Source: Auanema rhodensis
Taxonomy: Eukaryota > Nematoda > Chromadorea > Rhabditida > Rhabditidae
Reading direction: 5' to 3'
Assembly: GCA_964057225.1 (NCBI GenBank)
Contig: OZ059899.1
Span: forward strand, 16,934,501 to 16,998,500
Length of the DNA stretch: 64,000 nt
The notes under the pieces are model-generated. The model had not been told where the DNA came from. It made no database searches and was given only the letters and a program-made list of their open reading frames with translations. Shown piece after piece: positions 30,480 to 42,700 of this stretch. Within the stretch, counting starts at the first letter, position 1; the number at the start of each line of letters is the position of its first letter. A program made the position numbers and the translations under genes.

Positions 30480-33400
30480 CTCAATACAAAATTTATTTAT
30501 GATTGTTTGAAAAAAGATGCATTAGTGTATGTTGAGTTTCCATGTACGCTCAACATTGCTTCCAAAAACATTTTGAGAAAACTTTTTCCGAAAAATTTCA
30601 GAATCATTTCACAAAAAGTAGATGTTTTTAGATTCCTTTTTTCAAGGCAAAAACGATGGACAATGTTATTCAACGAAAAAATTAATTCTTCAGGGTGAAA
30701 ATCGAGGATATAAGTGTGAACTTATATCAGTTGATATCTCGGTGCATTTTCAAGCTAGCGCAAATCTGATAACACAGATCGACGCAGCTTAAAAATCCGC
30801 ATCGAATGCACTATACTACATTGAGAAACGCTCAATACAAAAATTATTTATGATCGTTTGAAAAAAGATGCATTAGTGTATGTTGAGTTTCCATGTACGC
30901 TCAACATTGCTTCCAAAAACATTTTGATAAAAATTTTTCCGAAAAATTTCAAGATAATTTTACAAAAAGTAGATGTTTTTAGATTCCTTTTTTTAAGGCG
31001 AAGACGATGGACAATGTTATTCAACGAAAAAATTAATTCTTCAGGGTGAAAATCGAGGATATAAGTGTGAACTTATATCAGTTGATATCTCGGTGCATTT
31101 TTAAGCTAGCGCAAATCTGATAACACAGATCGACGCAGCTTACAAATCCGCATCGAATGCACTATACTACATTGAGAAACGCTCAATACAAAATTTATTT
31201 ATGATTGTTTGAAAAAAGATGCATTAGTGTATGTTGAGTTTCCATGTACGCTCAACATTGCTTCCAAAAACATTTTGAGAAAAATTTTTCCGAAAAATTT
31301 CAAGATAATTTTACAAAAAGTAGATGTTTTTAGATTCCTTTTTTCAAGGCAAAAACGATGGACAATGTTATTCAACGAAAAAATTAATTCTTCAGGGTGA
31401 AAATCGAGGATATAAGTGTGAACTTATATCATTTGATATCTCGGTGCATTTTTAAGCTAGCGCAAATCTGATAACACAGATCGACGCAGCTTAAAAATCC
31501 GCATCGAATGCACTATATTACATTGAGAAACGCTCAATACAAAAATTAGTTATGATTGTTTGAAAAATGATGCATTAGTGTATGTTGAGTTTCCATGTAC
31601 ACTCAACATTGCTTCCAAAAACATTTTGACAAAAATTTTCCCGAAAAATTTCAAGATAATTTCACAAAAAGTAGATGTTTTTAGATTCATTTTTTCAAGG
31701 CAAAGATGATGGACAATGTTATTCAACGAAAAAATTAATTCTTCAGGGTGAAAATCGAGGAAGTTCACACTTATATCAGTTGATATCTCGGTGCATTTTT
31801 AAGATAGCGCAAATCTGATAACATAGATCGACGCAGCTTAAAAATCCGCATCGAATGCACTATACTACATTGAGAAACGCTCAATACAAAAATTAGTTAT
31901 AATCGTTTGAAAAATGATGCATTAGTGTATGTTGAGTTTCCATGTACACTCAACATTGCTTCCAAAAACATTTTGACAAAAATTTTTCCGAAAAATTTCG
32001 AAATAATTTCGCAAAAAGTAGATGTTTTTAGATTCATTTTTTCAAGACAAAGACGATGGACATTGTTATTCAACGAAAAAATTGATTCTTCAGGGTGAAA
32101 ATAGAGGATATAAGTGTGAACTTATATCAGTTGATATCTCGGTGCATTTTTAAGCTAGCGCAAATCTGATAATACAGATCGACGCAGCTTAAAAATCCGC
32201 ATCGAATGCACTATACAACATTGAGAAACGCTTAATACAAAAATTAGTTATGATCGTTTGAAAAAAGACGCATTAGTGTATGTTGAGTTTCCATGTACAC
32301 TCAACATTGCTTCCAAAAACATTTTGACAAAAATTTTTTCGAAAAATTTCAAAATAATTTCGCAAAAAGTAAATGTTTTTAGATTCCTTTTTTTAAGGCA
32401 AAGACGATGGACAATGTTATTCAACGAAAAAATTAATTCTGCAGGGTGAAAATCGAGGATATAAGTGTGAACTTATATCAGTTGATATCTCGGTGCATTT
32501 TTAAGCTAGCGCAAATCTGATAACACAGATCGACGCAGCTTAAAAATCCGCATCGAATGCACTATACTACATTGAGAAACGCTTAATACAAAAATTAGTT
32601 ATGATCGTTTGAAAAAAGACGCATTAGTGTATGTTGAGTTTCCATGTACACTCAACATTGCTTCCAAAAACATTTTGACAAAAATTTTTTCGAAAAATTT
32701 CAAAATAATTTCGCAAAAAGTAAATGTTTTTAGATTTCTTTTTTTAAGGCAAAGACGATGGACAATGTTATTCAACGAAAAAATTAATTCTGCAGGGTGA
32801 AAATCGAGGATATAAGTGTGAACTTATATCAGTTGATATCTCGGTGCATTTTTAAGCTAGCGCAAATCTGATAACACAGATCGACGCAGCTTAAAAATCC
32901 GCATCGAATGCACTATACTACATTGAGAAACGCTTAATACAAAAATTAGTTATGATCGTTTGAAAAATGATGCATTAGTGTATGTTGAGTTTCCATGTAC
33001 ACTCAACATTGCTTCCAAAAACATTTTGACAAAAATTTTTTCGAAAAATTTCAGAATATTTTAGCAAAAAATAGTTGTTTTTAGATTCCTTTTTTCAAGG
33101 CAAAGACGATGGACAATGTTATTCAACGAAAAAATTAATTCTGCAGGGTGAAAATCGAGGATATAAGTGTGAACTTATATCAGTTGATATCTCGGTGAAT
33201 TTTTAAGCTAGCGCAAATCTGATAACACAGATCGACGCAGCTTAAAAATCCGCATCGAATGCACTATACAACATTGAGAAACGCTTAATACAAAAGTTAG
33301 TTATGATCGTTTGGAAAATGATGCATTAGTGTATGTTGAGTTTCCATGTACACTCAACATTGCTTCCAAAAACATTTTGACAAAAATTTTTTCGAAAAAT

Positions 33401-35270
33401 TTCAAAATAATTTCGCAAAAAGTAAATGTTTTTAGATTCCTTTTTTTAAGGCAAAGACGATGGACAATGTTATTCAACGAAAAAATTAATTCTGCAGGGT
33501 GAAAATCGAGGATATAAGTGTGAACTTATATCAGTTGATATCTCGGTGCATTTTTAAGCTAGCGCAAATCTGATAACACAGATCGACGCAGCTTAAAAAT
33601 CCGCATCGAATGCACTATACTACATTGAGAAACGCTTAATACAAAAATTAGTTATGATCGTTTGAAAAATGATGCATTAGTGTATGTTGAGTTTCCATGT
33701 ACACTCAACATTGCTTCCAAAAACATTTTGACAAAAATTTTTTCGAAAAATTTCAGAATATTTTAGCAAAAAATAGTTGTTTTTAGATTCCTTTTTTCAA
33801 GGCAAAGACGATGGACAATGTTATTCAACGAAAAAATTAATTCTGCAGGGTGAAAATCGAGGATATAAGTGTGAACTTATATCAGTTGATATCTCGGTGA
33901 ATTTTTAAGCTAGCGCAAATCTGATAACACAGATCGACGCAGCTTAAAAATCCGCATCGAATGCACTATACAACATTGAGAAACGCTTAATACAAAAGTT
34001 AGTTATGATCGTTTGGAAAATGATGCATTAGTGTATGTTGAGTTTCCATGTACACTCAACATTGCTTCCAAAAACATTTTGACAAAAATTTTTTCGAAAA
34101 ATTTCAGAATATTTTAGCAAAAAATAGTTGTTTTTAGATTCCTTTTTTCAAGGCAAAGACGATGGACAATGTTATTCAACGAAAAAATTAATTCTGCAGG
34201 GTGAAAATCGAGGATATAAGTGTGAACTTATATCAGTTGATATCTCGGTGCATTTTTAAGCTAGCGCAAATCTGATAACACAGATCGACGCAGCTTAAAA
34301 ATCCGCATCGAATGCACTATACTACATTGAGAAACGCTTAATACAAAAATTAGTTATGATCGTTTGAAAAATGATGCATTAGTGTATGTTGAGTTTCCAT
34401 GTACACTCAACATTGCTTCCAAAAACATTTTGACAAAAATTTTTTCGAAAAATTTCAGAATATTTTAGCAAAAAATAGTTGTTTTTAGATTCCTTTTTTC
34501 AAGGCAAAGACGATGGACAATGTTATTCAACGAAAAAATTAATTCTGCAGGGTGAAAATCGAGGATATAAGTGTGAACTTATATCAGTTGATATCTCGGT
34601 GAATTTTTAAGCTAGCGCAAATCTGATAACACAGATCGACGCAGCTTAAAAATCCGCATCGAATGCACTATACTACATTGAGAAACGCTCAATACAAAAT
34701 TTATTTATGATTGTTTGAAAAAAGATGCATTAGTGTATGTTGAGTTTCCATGTACGCTCAACATTGCTTCCAAAAACATTTTGAGAAAACTTTTTCCGAA
34801 AAATTTCAGAATCATTTCACAAAAAGTAGATGTTTTTAGATTCCTTTTTTCAAGGCAAAAACGATGGACAATGTTATTCAACGAAAAAATTAATTCTTCA
34901 GGGTGAAAATCGAGGATATAAGTGTGAACTTATATCAGTTGATATCTCGGTGCATTTTCAAGCTAGCGCAAATCTGATAACACAGATCGACGCAGCTTAA
35001 AAATCCGCATCGAATGCACTATACTACATTGAGAAACGCTCAATACAAAAATTATTTATGATCGTTTGAAAAAAGATGCATTAGTGTATGTTGAGTTTCC
35101 ATGTACGCTCAACATTGCTTCCAAAAACATTTTGATAAAAATTTTTCCGAAAAATTTCAAGATAATTTTACAAAAAGTAGATGTTTTTAGATTCCTTTTT
35201 TTAAGGCGAAGACGATGGACAATGTTATTCAACGAAAAAATTAATTCTTCAGGGTGAAAATCGAGGATAT
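30480..35270. repeat. Satellite B: displaced repeat of a two-monomer segment (offset 4,208 bp)
   Basis: Monomers at 30507 and 30858 reappear at 34715 and 35066, an offset of 4,208 bp (twelve monomers, one of them 347 bp). The pair includes the distinctive CATTTTGATAAAAATTTTTCC and CAAGATAATTTTAC variants. Between the two copies the array belongs to a different monomer family (TTTTTTCG, CTTAAAAATCC, TTCTGCAGGG), so the second pair is an island of the left-hand family inside the right-hand family. Gene conversion or unequal exchange is the simplest explanation. Confidence 0.75.
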
Positions 35271-35780
35271 AAGTGTGAACTTATATCAGTTGATATCTCG
35301 GTGCATTTTTAAGCTAGCGCAAATCTGATAACACAGATCGACGCAGCTTACAAATCCGCATCGAATGCACTATACTACATTGAGAAACGCTCAATACAAA
35401 ATTTATTTATGATTGTTTGAAAAAAGATGCATTAGTGTATGTTGAGTTTCCATGTACACTCAACATTGCTTCCAAAAACATTTTGACAAAAATTTTTTCG
35501 AAAAATTTCAGAATATTTTAGCAAAAAATAGTTGTTTTTAGATTCCTTTTTTCAAGGCAAAGACGATGGACAATGTTATTCAACGAAAAAATTAATTCTG
35601 CAGGGTGAAAATCGAGGATATAAGTGTGAACTTATATCAGTTGATATCTCGGTGCATTTTTAAGCTAGCGCAAATCTGATAACACAGATCGACGCAGCTT
35701 AAAAATCCGCATCGAATGCACTATACTACATTGAGAAACGCTTAATACAAAAATTAGTTATGATCGTTTGAAAAATGATG

Positions 35781-35784
35781 CATT
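35781..35784. repeat. Target-site duplication, left copy (CATT)
   Basis: CATT precedes the left LTR and is repeated just after the right LTR (45164-45167). The uninterrupted satellite B sequence at this point is GATGCATTAGTG, with a single CATT. Four bases is a usual duplication length for gypsy-class integrases. Confidence 0.93.
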
Positions 35785-35879
35785 TGTAATATCCTTATGT
35801 TGGATATTAATATTCCATGATTGACCCTTAGATTGATGTGTTGTAAAAGAAACAATAAGATTTGAGGAAGAGAGAAAGA

Positions 35880-35885
35880 TTTATT
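35880..35885 (-). terminator. Polyadenylation signal AATAAA in the 3' LTR
   Basis: The plus strand reads TTTATT, giving AATAAA on the element strand. It lies downstream of the predicted TATA box and initiator, as expected if transcripts start in the 5' LTR and are cleaved in the 3' LTR. This would imply an R region of roughly 70-90 nt. The match is a short motif in AT-rich sequence, so it is only supportive. Confidence 0.5.
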
Positions 35886-35982
35886 ATAAATAAAAAACAT
35901 TTAAACAATAAACAAATAAAGATAAAGATAAGTCCGCCAACTGAAGATTCAGTTGAATGGCAAGCTTATATAGCGAATGTTA

Positions 35983-36047
35983 TCAGCATTTTCCACGAAA
36001 GGTTATAAGTTGTCAATGACAATTATAACTATCTCAGAAAATGCTGA
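35983..36047. repeat. Nested inverted repeats in LTR U3 (3' LTR copy)
   Basis: The outer arms TCAGCATTTTC (35983-35993) and GAAAATGCTGA (36037-36047) are perfect 11-bp complements. Nested inside, GTTATAA-g-TTGTCA (36002-36015) pairs with TGACAA-TTATAAC (36017-36029), with one bulged base and a one-base loop. The same structure lies at 44963-45027 in the 5' LTR, just upstream of the TATA box. It could be a dimeric factor-binding region or a cruciform or RNA hairpin; no function is shown. Confidence 0.7.
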
Positions 36048-36183
36048 GGCTGCAAAATATAACTGATAACATAATACACTAAGACAAGAAACTAGAATTA
36101 TAAAATATAAAATATAAAACACAGAATAAAGAAATACATAAAAATTATAGAAAGAATAAAGTAAAGAATTATAAAGTATAACA

Positions 36184-36240
36184 TGCTACCGCTCTTGAAG
36201 TCCTGTGTCCTCACAGGTATGCATAAGGTTTCCAAAATTT
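36184..36240 (-). other. Short 3' untranslated segment with weak polypurine tract and hairpin
   Basis: Only 57 bp separate the polyprotein stop from the 3' LTR. On the element strand the segment touching the LTR reads CAAGAGCGGTAGCA, which is a poor polypurine tract (AAGAGCGG interrupted by TAGCA). It also contains a hairpin, CCTGTG-AGGA-CACAGG (36202-36217). There is no room for a 3' env frame, which agrees with the env-like segment being internal. Confidence 0.55.
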
Positions 36241-36753
36241 TCATAATGTTGCAGCAAGCTTTTTGATGAGATCCTTATGTACTTTTCTCATCTTTCCTTG
36301 ACTCATTTCCAATTCCACATATGAGTTGTATACGCCTGTAATTTTGAACGGTTCATTATAAGTGGGTCGCAATTTGCCGTGAACCGTCATATCCTTCAAT
36401 AGTACCATTTCACCTATTTCAAATATACGTGATGCTATTCGGTTACTATTATTCAGCCGATTTTGTTGTTCAATTGATTTTAATTGAATTTTTTCTTGAA
36501 TAGAATCCCAGGTATTTTTCCGGTTTTCATTTCTTTCCAATAATTCGTCATCTTCAGGAGAATTTAGATGAGGTTGTCCTGGTAATTGACGGTCCATAGG
36601 TAGTCGTGCGTCTCTTCCAAATAGAGCAATGTATGGGCTGATTCCGGTAGTTGTACTTGGGATTGTATTTAATGCGAATGTGATTTTAGGTAATTGTGAG
36701 GCCCATTGAGAGACACGGTTTTCAGCACAAGTGGATAAACATTCCTGGATGGT
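36241..36753 (-). CDS. Integrase C-terminal part, downstream of the nonsense codon
   Basis: The polyprotein frame continues for 170 codons after the in-frame TGA at 36754-36756, with no frameshift, and ends at a normal stop at 36241. The segment is recognisable as the end of a Ty3/gypsy integrase. The first part matches the end of the catalytic core (WASQLPKITFALN, then SPYIALFGR). Next comes a charged helical stretch, and then a small beta-rich module (GEMVLLKDM ... LRPTYNEPF ... VHKDLIKKL) in the position of the GPY/F-type C-terminal domain. The first ATG in this segment is 52 codons in, so it is unlikely to be translated independently. It is best read as the tail of one gene cut by a single base change. 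Confidence 0.85.
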   Translation of the reverse strand, partial: TIQECLSTCAENRVSQWASQLPKITFALNTIPSTTTGISPYIALFGRDARLPMDRQLPGQPHLNSPEDDELLERNENRKNTWDSIQEKIQLKSIEQQNRLNNSNRIASRIFEIGEMVLLKDMTVHGKLRPTYNEPFKITGVYNSYVELEMSQGKMRKVHKDLIKKLAATL

Positions 36754-36756
36754 TCA
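36754..36756 (-). pseudogene. In-frame nonsense codon (TGA) in integrase
   Basis: TGA on the minus strand interrupts an otherwise continuous coding frame: clear integrase residues precede it (HKNTNGQVERLH), and a recognisable integrase continuation follows in the same frame. It is the only break I see between 43944 and 36241. With LTRs that look identical, it is either a very recent mutation or was already in the RNA copied here with help from another element. Confidence 0.88.
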
Positions 36757-39700
36757 ATGTAGTCGTTCCACTTGACCGTTTGTATTTTTGTGATATGGCA
36801 GAGAGAAGGTTTGTACAATTCCAAATTCGTTGCACATTAACTTGAATTCTTTAGATATAAAATTTCCTCCATTGTCAGACACGATGCTCACTGGTGGTCC
36901 AAAAATGAAGACGAAATTCGTCAGGAACTTTCGGACTGTTTCTTCGGCATTCTGTGTGCGTAAAGGTATGCTCGTTATCCATTTCGAAAAAGCATCTTGA
37001 ATAGAAAGAATATATTTAAATCCATTAGTGCTAGGGGAAAAAGGTCCTGTCACATCCATATGAATCCTATCAAATGGTTTTTGTGGGGTAACAAACTTTC
37101 CATATGGTTCTCTCGTTGTATCATGTTGATTTATTTTCCTTTTTGCGCATGTCAGGCATTGGCTGACGATCTCTTTCGCATCTTCCATCATATTTGTCCA
37201 ATGGAATCTTCTTGATAATGCTGCATGTGTTCTTTTGATTCCTTGATGCGCTCCAATTCTTGCGTCTTCATGAAAAAGTTTCGCAAGTACTTGATTCAAT
37301 GTCTTTTGTTTTGGAATCATAATCCTTGGAGTAAGATATTGTTTGTTAGGTCGAGCATGCAAAACTCCGTCGATAACAATATATCTATCGCTATTAATCT
37401 GTTTAGGTTGTTCCGTTAACATATCAGCAATAGTTTCCTTAATCCATGGTGTTCCTTGTTGTAACTGAATTAGTTTGTCGGTATCCAGAGTTTCCACATT
37501 GGTTACATTTATGAGATAGTTGATGGTTTCTTGGATATCCGTTAAACTTGTTGTTGGCGTTGTCTTCTGTAGCTTCGGTTTAGGACCATCGTTAGCTTCG
37601 TTGCCTATGTATCTGGATAGTGCATCACATACACTATTCATACGTCCTGGACAGTACATAATCACAATATCATATTCCTGGATCATTAACTGATATTTCG
37701 CTAGTCTTCCAATAAGATCTCTTCTACTCATTAGACTGGTTAGTGGTCGATGATCCGTTATTAGCTTAGTTGACGTGCCTAAAACATATGTGCGAAATTG
37801 TTGTAATGCGTAGACGAGTGCCAAAGCTTCTAATTCGATAGGTGGGTATTCTCTTTCTGTAGGTGAGAGCTTCCTACTTGCGAACGCAACAGGGTGTAAT
37901 CTATTTCCTGTATCTTGTAGTAAGACTGCTCCAATTGCAATAGTACTAGCGTCACTTTCAATAACAAAAGGTGCTCCATTTGTTGGTGGCTTCAGAACTG
38001 GTGCTGTGCATAGAGCTTTCTTGAGAGTCTCGAATGCTTTTTCACGTTCTTCCGTCCATTCGAAATCTTGATCCTTGTGTGTGAGTTGATACAACGGTTC
38101 GGCTATTTTGGCGTAGTCTCTGATGAATCGCCGAAAATAATTTGTCATTCCAAGGAATGAACGAATAGCGGTGACCGTTTTAGGAGTTGAAAATTTCTTA
38201 ACGGCTGTAATTTTTGATGGATCAGGTTGTATTCCATCGCGACCAATTATAAATCCAAGAAATTTAACTTGTGTAGCTGCAAATTTGCATTTACTTAGTT
38301 TTGCTTTCATTCCTAATCCTTGTAAAGCTTGTAACACTTCTTCTATATCCTCCAGATGTTGTTCAGCTGTGTTTGATATAATGAGTAGATCATCCAGATA
38401 AACAAAAAGTCGACATTTTACTTGATTTTGCAAATAGCGAACAGCTGATTGAAATGTATGTGGAGCTCCACAGAGACCCATCGGCATTCTGCAATATTGA
38501 TAAACTCCTGATGAGGTCACAAATGCAGTGAGGTGACGGTCTTCTTCACGTAAAGGAATTTGAAAAAATCCCGATACGAGATCGATGTTTGTGAAGTATC
38601 GAGCTCCTGCAGTGCTGTCGATTATTTCTGGTATATGAAGAATAGAATAAGTCTGTTTCTGTGTGACACTATTGAGTGCACGGAAGTCCGTTACAAAGCG
38701 GAATGAGTTGTCTTTCTTCTTGACTAAGACGACTGGACTTGTAAAACTTGATGTTGATGTTTCTATTACTCCTTGGTCCAGCATTTCTTTTACTTGACGT
38801 TCAACTTCATCCTGTTTACCCAAAGGAACTCGATATGATCGAGATTTGGGCAGGTCCATATCGGTTCTCAAAGTGATTGAATGTTCTATTGGTCCTTTGA
38901 ATAATCCAATGTTCCGATCTTCGTTAAAAAAAGCATTTTTGAATCTTCTCAACATAGTTTTGAGATTTTGACGTTGATTTTTAGATAGATCCGTTGATTC
39001 GAATTTTAAGTTATCGAAAGGATTCTTCTCAAAAATAGGCAATTTATCTGACCAATCAGCTTCTGGTGGAATATAGTCCGGTATATGTGGGATTCCAATT
39101 TCTTCTGGTATTTTTCCTTTTCCAATAATGGTGTTTCCTGTTAACTTCACCTCATAATTTGCTGTATTGATGGCGAATATTGTGAGTGGTGAAGTCTTGA
39201 TAGCAGTAGGTGTGAATTGAATAGGTCCATTTCCACATCGTATAAGAGCGTATTGTTTTGGTTGTAGTTCTTTTGCCAATTGTAGACGAATCATAGCTTT
39301 AGTTCGGGGTGGAATAATAGATTCTCTAATGTTTATAATTGAAACGGTGTCTGAACTGATGCGAAAGCTCTTCTGGTTAGCGGATAATAATGGTAGAAAA
39401 TGGTTTCCAACTATTAATTGCTTGCGTAGAGCTTGTAGAGAAGTTGTTATTCCTTTTTCTTCTAATGCTTTCATGATGTCCAAACCAAGTAACATTTCAG
39501 TAGGACAATGTTTATCCTCAGAGATTAAAAATGTGTGTGAAAGATGGTATCCAGCAATAACAATGTCCAACGTTATTGTACCCAGAAAGTTGAATATTGA
39601 TCCATTTGCTGCGGTGGCAGAGATTTTAGTTGAGTTGAAATTCTCTTTTCCTAAATAGCGTACTGATGATTCCTTCAAATATGAAACAGATGCTCCGCTA

Positions 39701-42700
39701 TCCCATAAAGCTACGAGTCCTCTGCCTTCTGCTTCAATTCTTATATATGGGAGTTCTCTTTTGTTCGTTGCACAGCATCCAACAAAAGGTATAATAATAG
39801 GAATAAAAGTGATGACAGTAGGAAAATATCTTCGAATAGTTTCGTCGTCGGCTGGAACATCGATGTCAGCGTTGAGTAGTTCGTGTTGTTCAACTGCATT
39901 CACATTTAAGATAGGAACTTTCTCTTTGATATAAGATACAACAATAATGTATAATGCTGATCCAAAGATTAATATAACTATCATAACACCTGCAGAGATA
40001 AACATTCTGTTGAGGGATCCAGCAAAGAAATCAACTCCTCGTTCCCATAGTGATGATGCAATATTTTGAGTAGAACTAAAAAGTTCGTTACTTTTTGTAA
40101 ACCATTCTGATAAGCCTGGCAAATTCGCTTGATTCGTGATAACTCGTAGAAAATTTCTATGAGGATTGGTAGCGAAAATGTGTCCATATGTTAAGCTTAT
40201 TGTTCTAACTAAGTTTTCATCGGTGATATTTTCATAAAGATTTCTTTGTGAAAATCGAATGGCTGCTAGATCGGGATACTGATCTGAACCAATGTTTAAA
40301 GCAGTTACGTTTGTAACTCCGTTGAGGGATTTCCATTCTCCATCCTCTTTCCATATATCATTTTCTACTGTTTCACATGGAATTTCAGTTCCATATGCTT
40401 CCAAATCTGCTGAATCTTGAGGTGCAAAGTAGAGGCGGTCATCATCCGTGATGACGGGTGTTTCTAAATAACACTTATCTTTGTATGTGTGGTTGCGATA
40501 AATGTGAATTGGTTCTATTGGCTGACAGGTTGAAACCCGAATAAGATTCCGTCCAATTATTCGAGCCACTACATCATCTCGTTGCATAATAGATCGGATA
40601 GCAATCGTAGGATTGATATTAAATATAGCTTGCCATGTCTTAATAAGTTCAAGTTGAGCATGACATATGCTGTGATGTTGATGATGAAATTCTTCGACCA
40701 GTATGGTTCTCATTCGTTCAAATCCATAGTTGAGTTTGTTGATGGTAGTTAATGCATCTCGATGTCGAAGTATAGTATTCTGGTGATCAGTTAAGTGAGT
40801 GCCGAATAATTCTTGAGCTTTCTCTATGCTTCCAATCATGGGTTGCATTGATGTCATCCCTTGAATAGTACTAATTGTTTGTTTTGTAGTAGATGATGTA
40901 TTTACAACAGGTTTTGAGGTAGCACTAAGAAATCGTGCAGTTGGCGTAGTTTTAGTGGTGATAGAGCGACTGAATACTCTTTTTGTAATCTCTTCAGGTG
41001 CTGGTTTTGAAAACCATGACATTAAATCAGTTAATTGTTTAGCGTCAATATTGATGTTACGGCTGTAGAGATCTTCTTTATTCGAAGGCATCGGTATTCC
41101 AAAATTGGTTTCTCGGTTTCTGAGTGTCCAGTTATCCAACAGCTTTAATTTCATTTCATATACTTGATCTTTCACTTGTCGTTGCATAAAATGACTATGA
41201 AAGAACAGTTTCATTCGATAATATTCTATCAGTTGAGGTTGAGAATACTGATAGCGTAGTTCACGAAGTAATTCTTTTGCTTTATATACCACAGAACGTG
41301 GATCTCCAAATGTGAAGTTGAGATGGTTTTGATATACTGTGAATATCAAAAATTCGAGTGGTGGCACATATTCTGTTTCGGATAAGATTGCAGGTATTTG
41401 TATCAATTCCCATAATTTATCTCTTGCAACCGAAATTGTAGAATTGCCTGGTTTAACTATTCTTTTTATATAATTGATAGGAAGTCGGTGTGCTAGTTGA
41501 CCGATGACAAAACTAGGCTCCATTTGTTCGATCCACATTTTTGTAATCATCTTGCTTTCTTCTCCTCCTAGAGCATGTAGTAAGAGAATATTCGGATCGC
41601 GGAAGTCTTTTAAATTTGCCCAGTAATCTATAGTATGATCAGTAATGTTCAAAATATGGACAGCTGACAGCAAAAATTGATGATATCGAGCAATAACAGT
41701 CAGGTTCTGATATTCGTTGCTAACTGATTGATAGTGATACCAGTTATGAATATATCGTATGGTATTTCCGCCAGACGTGACAGTATATCTAGCAAACGGT
41801 AGATCCAATATTTGAATAGGAGTTAACTTATATTCCATTTCTGAGCGAAATGACGCAATTAAGGATGAATTTGTTGAACGTTTATAGCGTTGGCGTGAAG
41901 GATCCATTTGATTATCCAAATAACTTGTTAGATCCAGTAGAGAATATGCATGCGGATAATCAATAAACGAGACAAGAGTCTCAGTAGTGGATTCAAAAAT
42001 TGGTGAAGAAAAACAAGATTGAGTTGTAGTAGATGCTGAGGTGTTGGCTAAGACAAGTGCTGTTTCTAGACTTGATATTAGCAGTGTTTGATCTCCAAGT
42101 ATTCCATACAGAGGTCCAATACGTGTGTATTGGCATGGTGCTCGGGGTGTGGGTGGTTTCCAAACTACTGAACCATCTCCAAATGTACAGCTTCCCATTT
42201 GAGCTTTACAGCCTTCGGCGTTGACAATTAAGTCAGATACAATAGTATTGTCCTTTAAATTTGTAATAACTCCTCGCTCCATCACAAATTGAGTTAAGTT
42301 GGCGCATTGAGTAAAACTGAAGAAACGTTCCGGTTCATATACTGGCTTAGGAGCTTCATATGTAAGTGGATTAGCGCTCAACAGTTTTTCATTTTTCCAT
42401 TTCTTGTCTCGAGCAGCTATACGGCATTCTTCTACAGATACATATCCATTACCAATGATGGTGTCATTGCTTTCTCGGAACCAAAATTGATCCGTTACAC
42501 ATAATCGATAGATGCGTGTATAACATTTCCACGCTTCCCATGTTACGACGGTTTGTTTAGGAATGAACAATTCAACGTTAACTTGATGAGCTTGTTGAAT
42601 TGCTTTCCGTTGGCATCCTGTTATCTCTGGTGGTGTCATCAGAATTCCTCCTTTATGAGCTAAACATAGTTGATATGAAGCATTCACAGTGGGAAGCAGA

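Larger units (their letters stand above)
11098..35784. repeat. Satellite B, left block: about 70 x 351/347-bp monomers
   Basis: This is a head-to-tail array of a 351-bp AT-rich unit. The segment GATGCATTAGTGTATG recurs at 351-bp steps (units near 11264, 11615, 11962 and so on to 35768). Sixteen units here are followed by a 347-bp step because GGATATAAGTGTGAACTT is replaced by GGAAGTTCACACTT. One-base indels are rare; one example is a 350-bp step after 12309 caused by CAAAACG for CAAAGACG. Each unit carries hairpin-forming dyads: ATGTTGAG/CTCAACAT around a 12-nt loop, AAATTTTTC-C-GAAAAATTT, ATATCA-GT-TGATAT, and ATCTG/CAGAT. The same 63-codon frame recurs in almost every unit but has only a TTG start. 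I treat it as a by-product of the repeat, not as a gene. The block is interrupted at 35,785 by a retrotransposon. Confidence 0.97.
35785..36183 (-). repeat. 3' LTR (399 bp)
   Basis: This is the downstream LTR in element orientation. It reads TGTTATACTTT... to ...AGGATATTACA on the minus strand. It matches the other LTR (44765-45163) at an offset of 8,980 bp, with no difference that I can see. It holds the copy of the poly(A) signal AATAAA (minus strand, 35880-35885) that would end the transcript. That signal is about 57 nt downstream of the position matching the predicted transcription start. Confidence 0.95.
36241..37320 (-). other. Integrase domain, broken by one TGA
   Basis: Residues about 2150-2337 contain the HHCC zinc-binding domain (His2166, His2174, Cys2204, Cys2207). 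They also contain the catalytic core with Asp2238, Asp2298 and Glu2334, spaced D-59-D-35-E. A TGA at 36754-36756 ends translation three residues after the catalytic Glu. The frame then stays open for 170 codons covering the rest of the core and the C-terminal domain. A product ending at the TGA would lack the core's last helices and the DNA-binding C-terminus, so it is expected to be inactive unless complemented in trans or read through. Confidence 0.9.

Noticed and set aside
36754..36756. Programmed stop-codon readthrough at the integrase TGA
   Set aside because: Readthrough in retroelements normally lies between gag and pol. Here it would split a catalytic domain, so a disabling mutation is simpler. 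It is kept only as an alternative in the findings.
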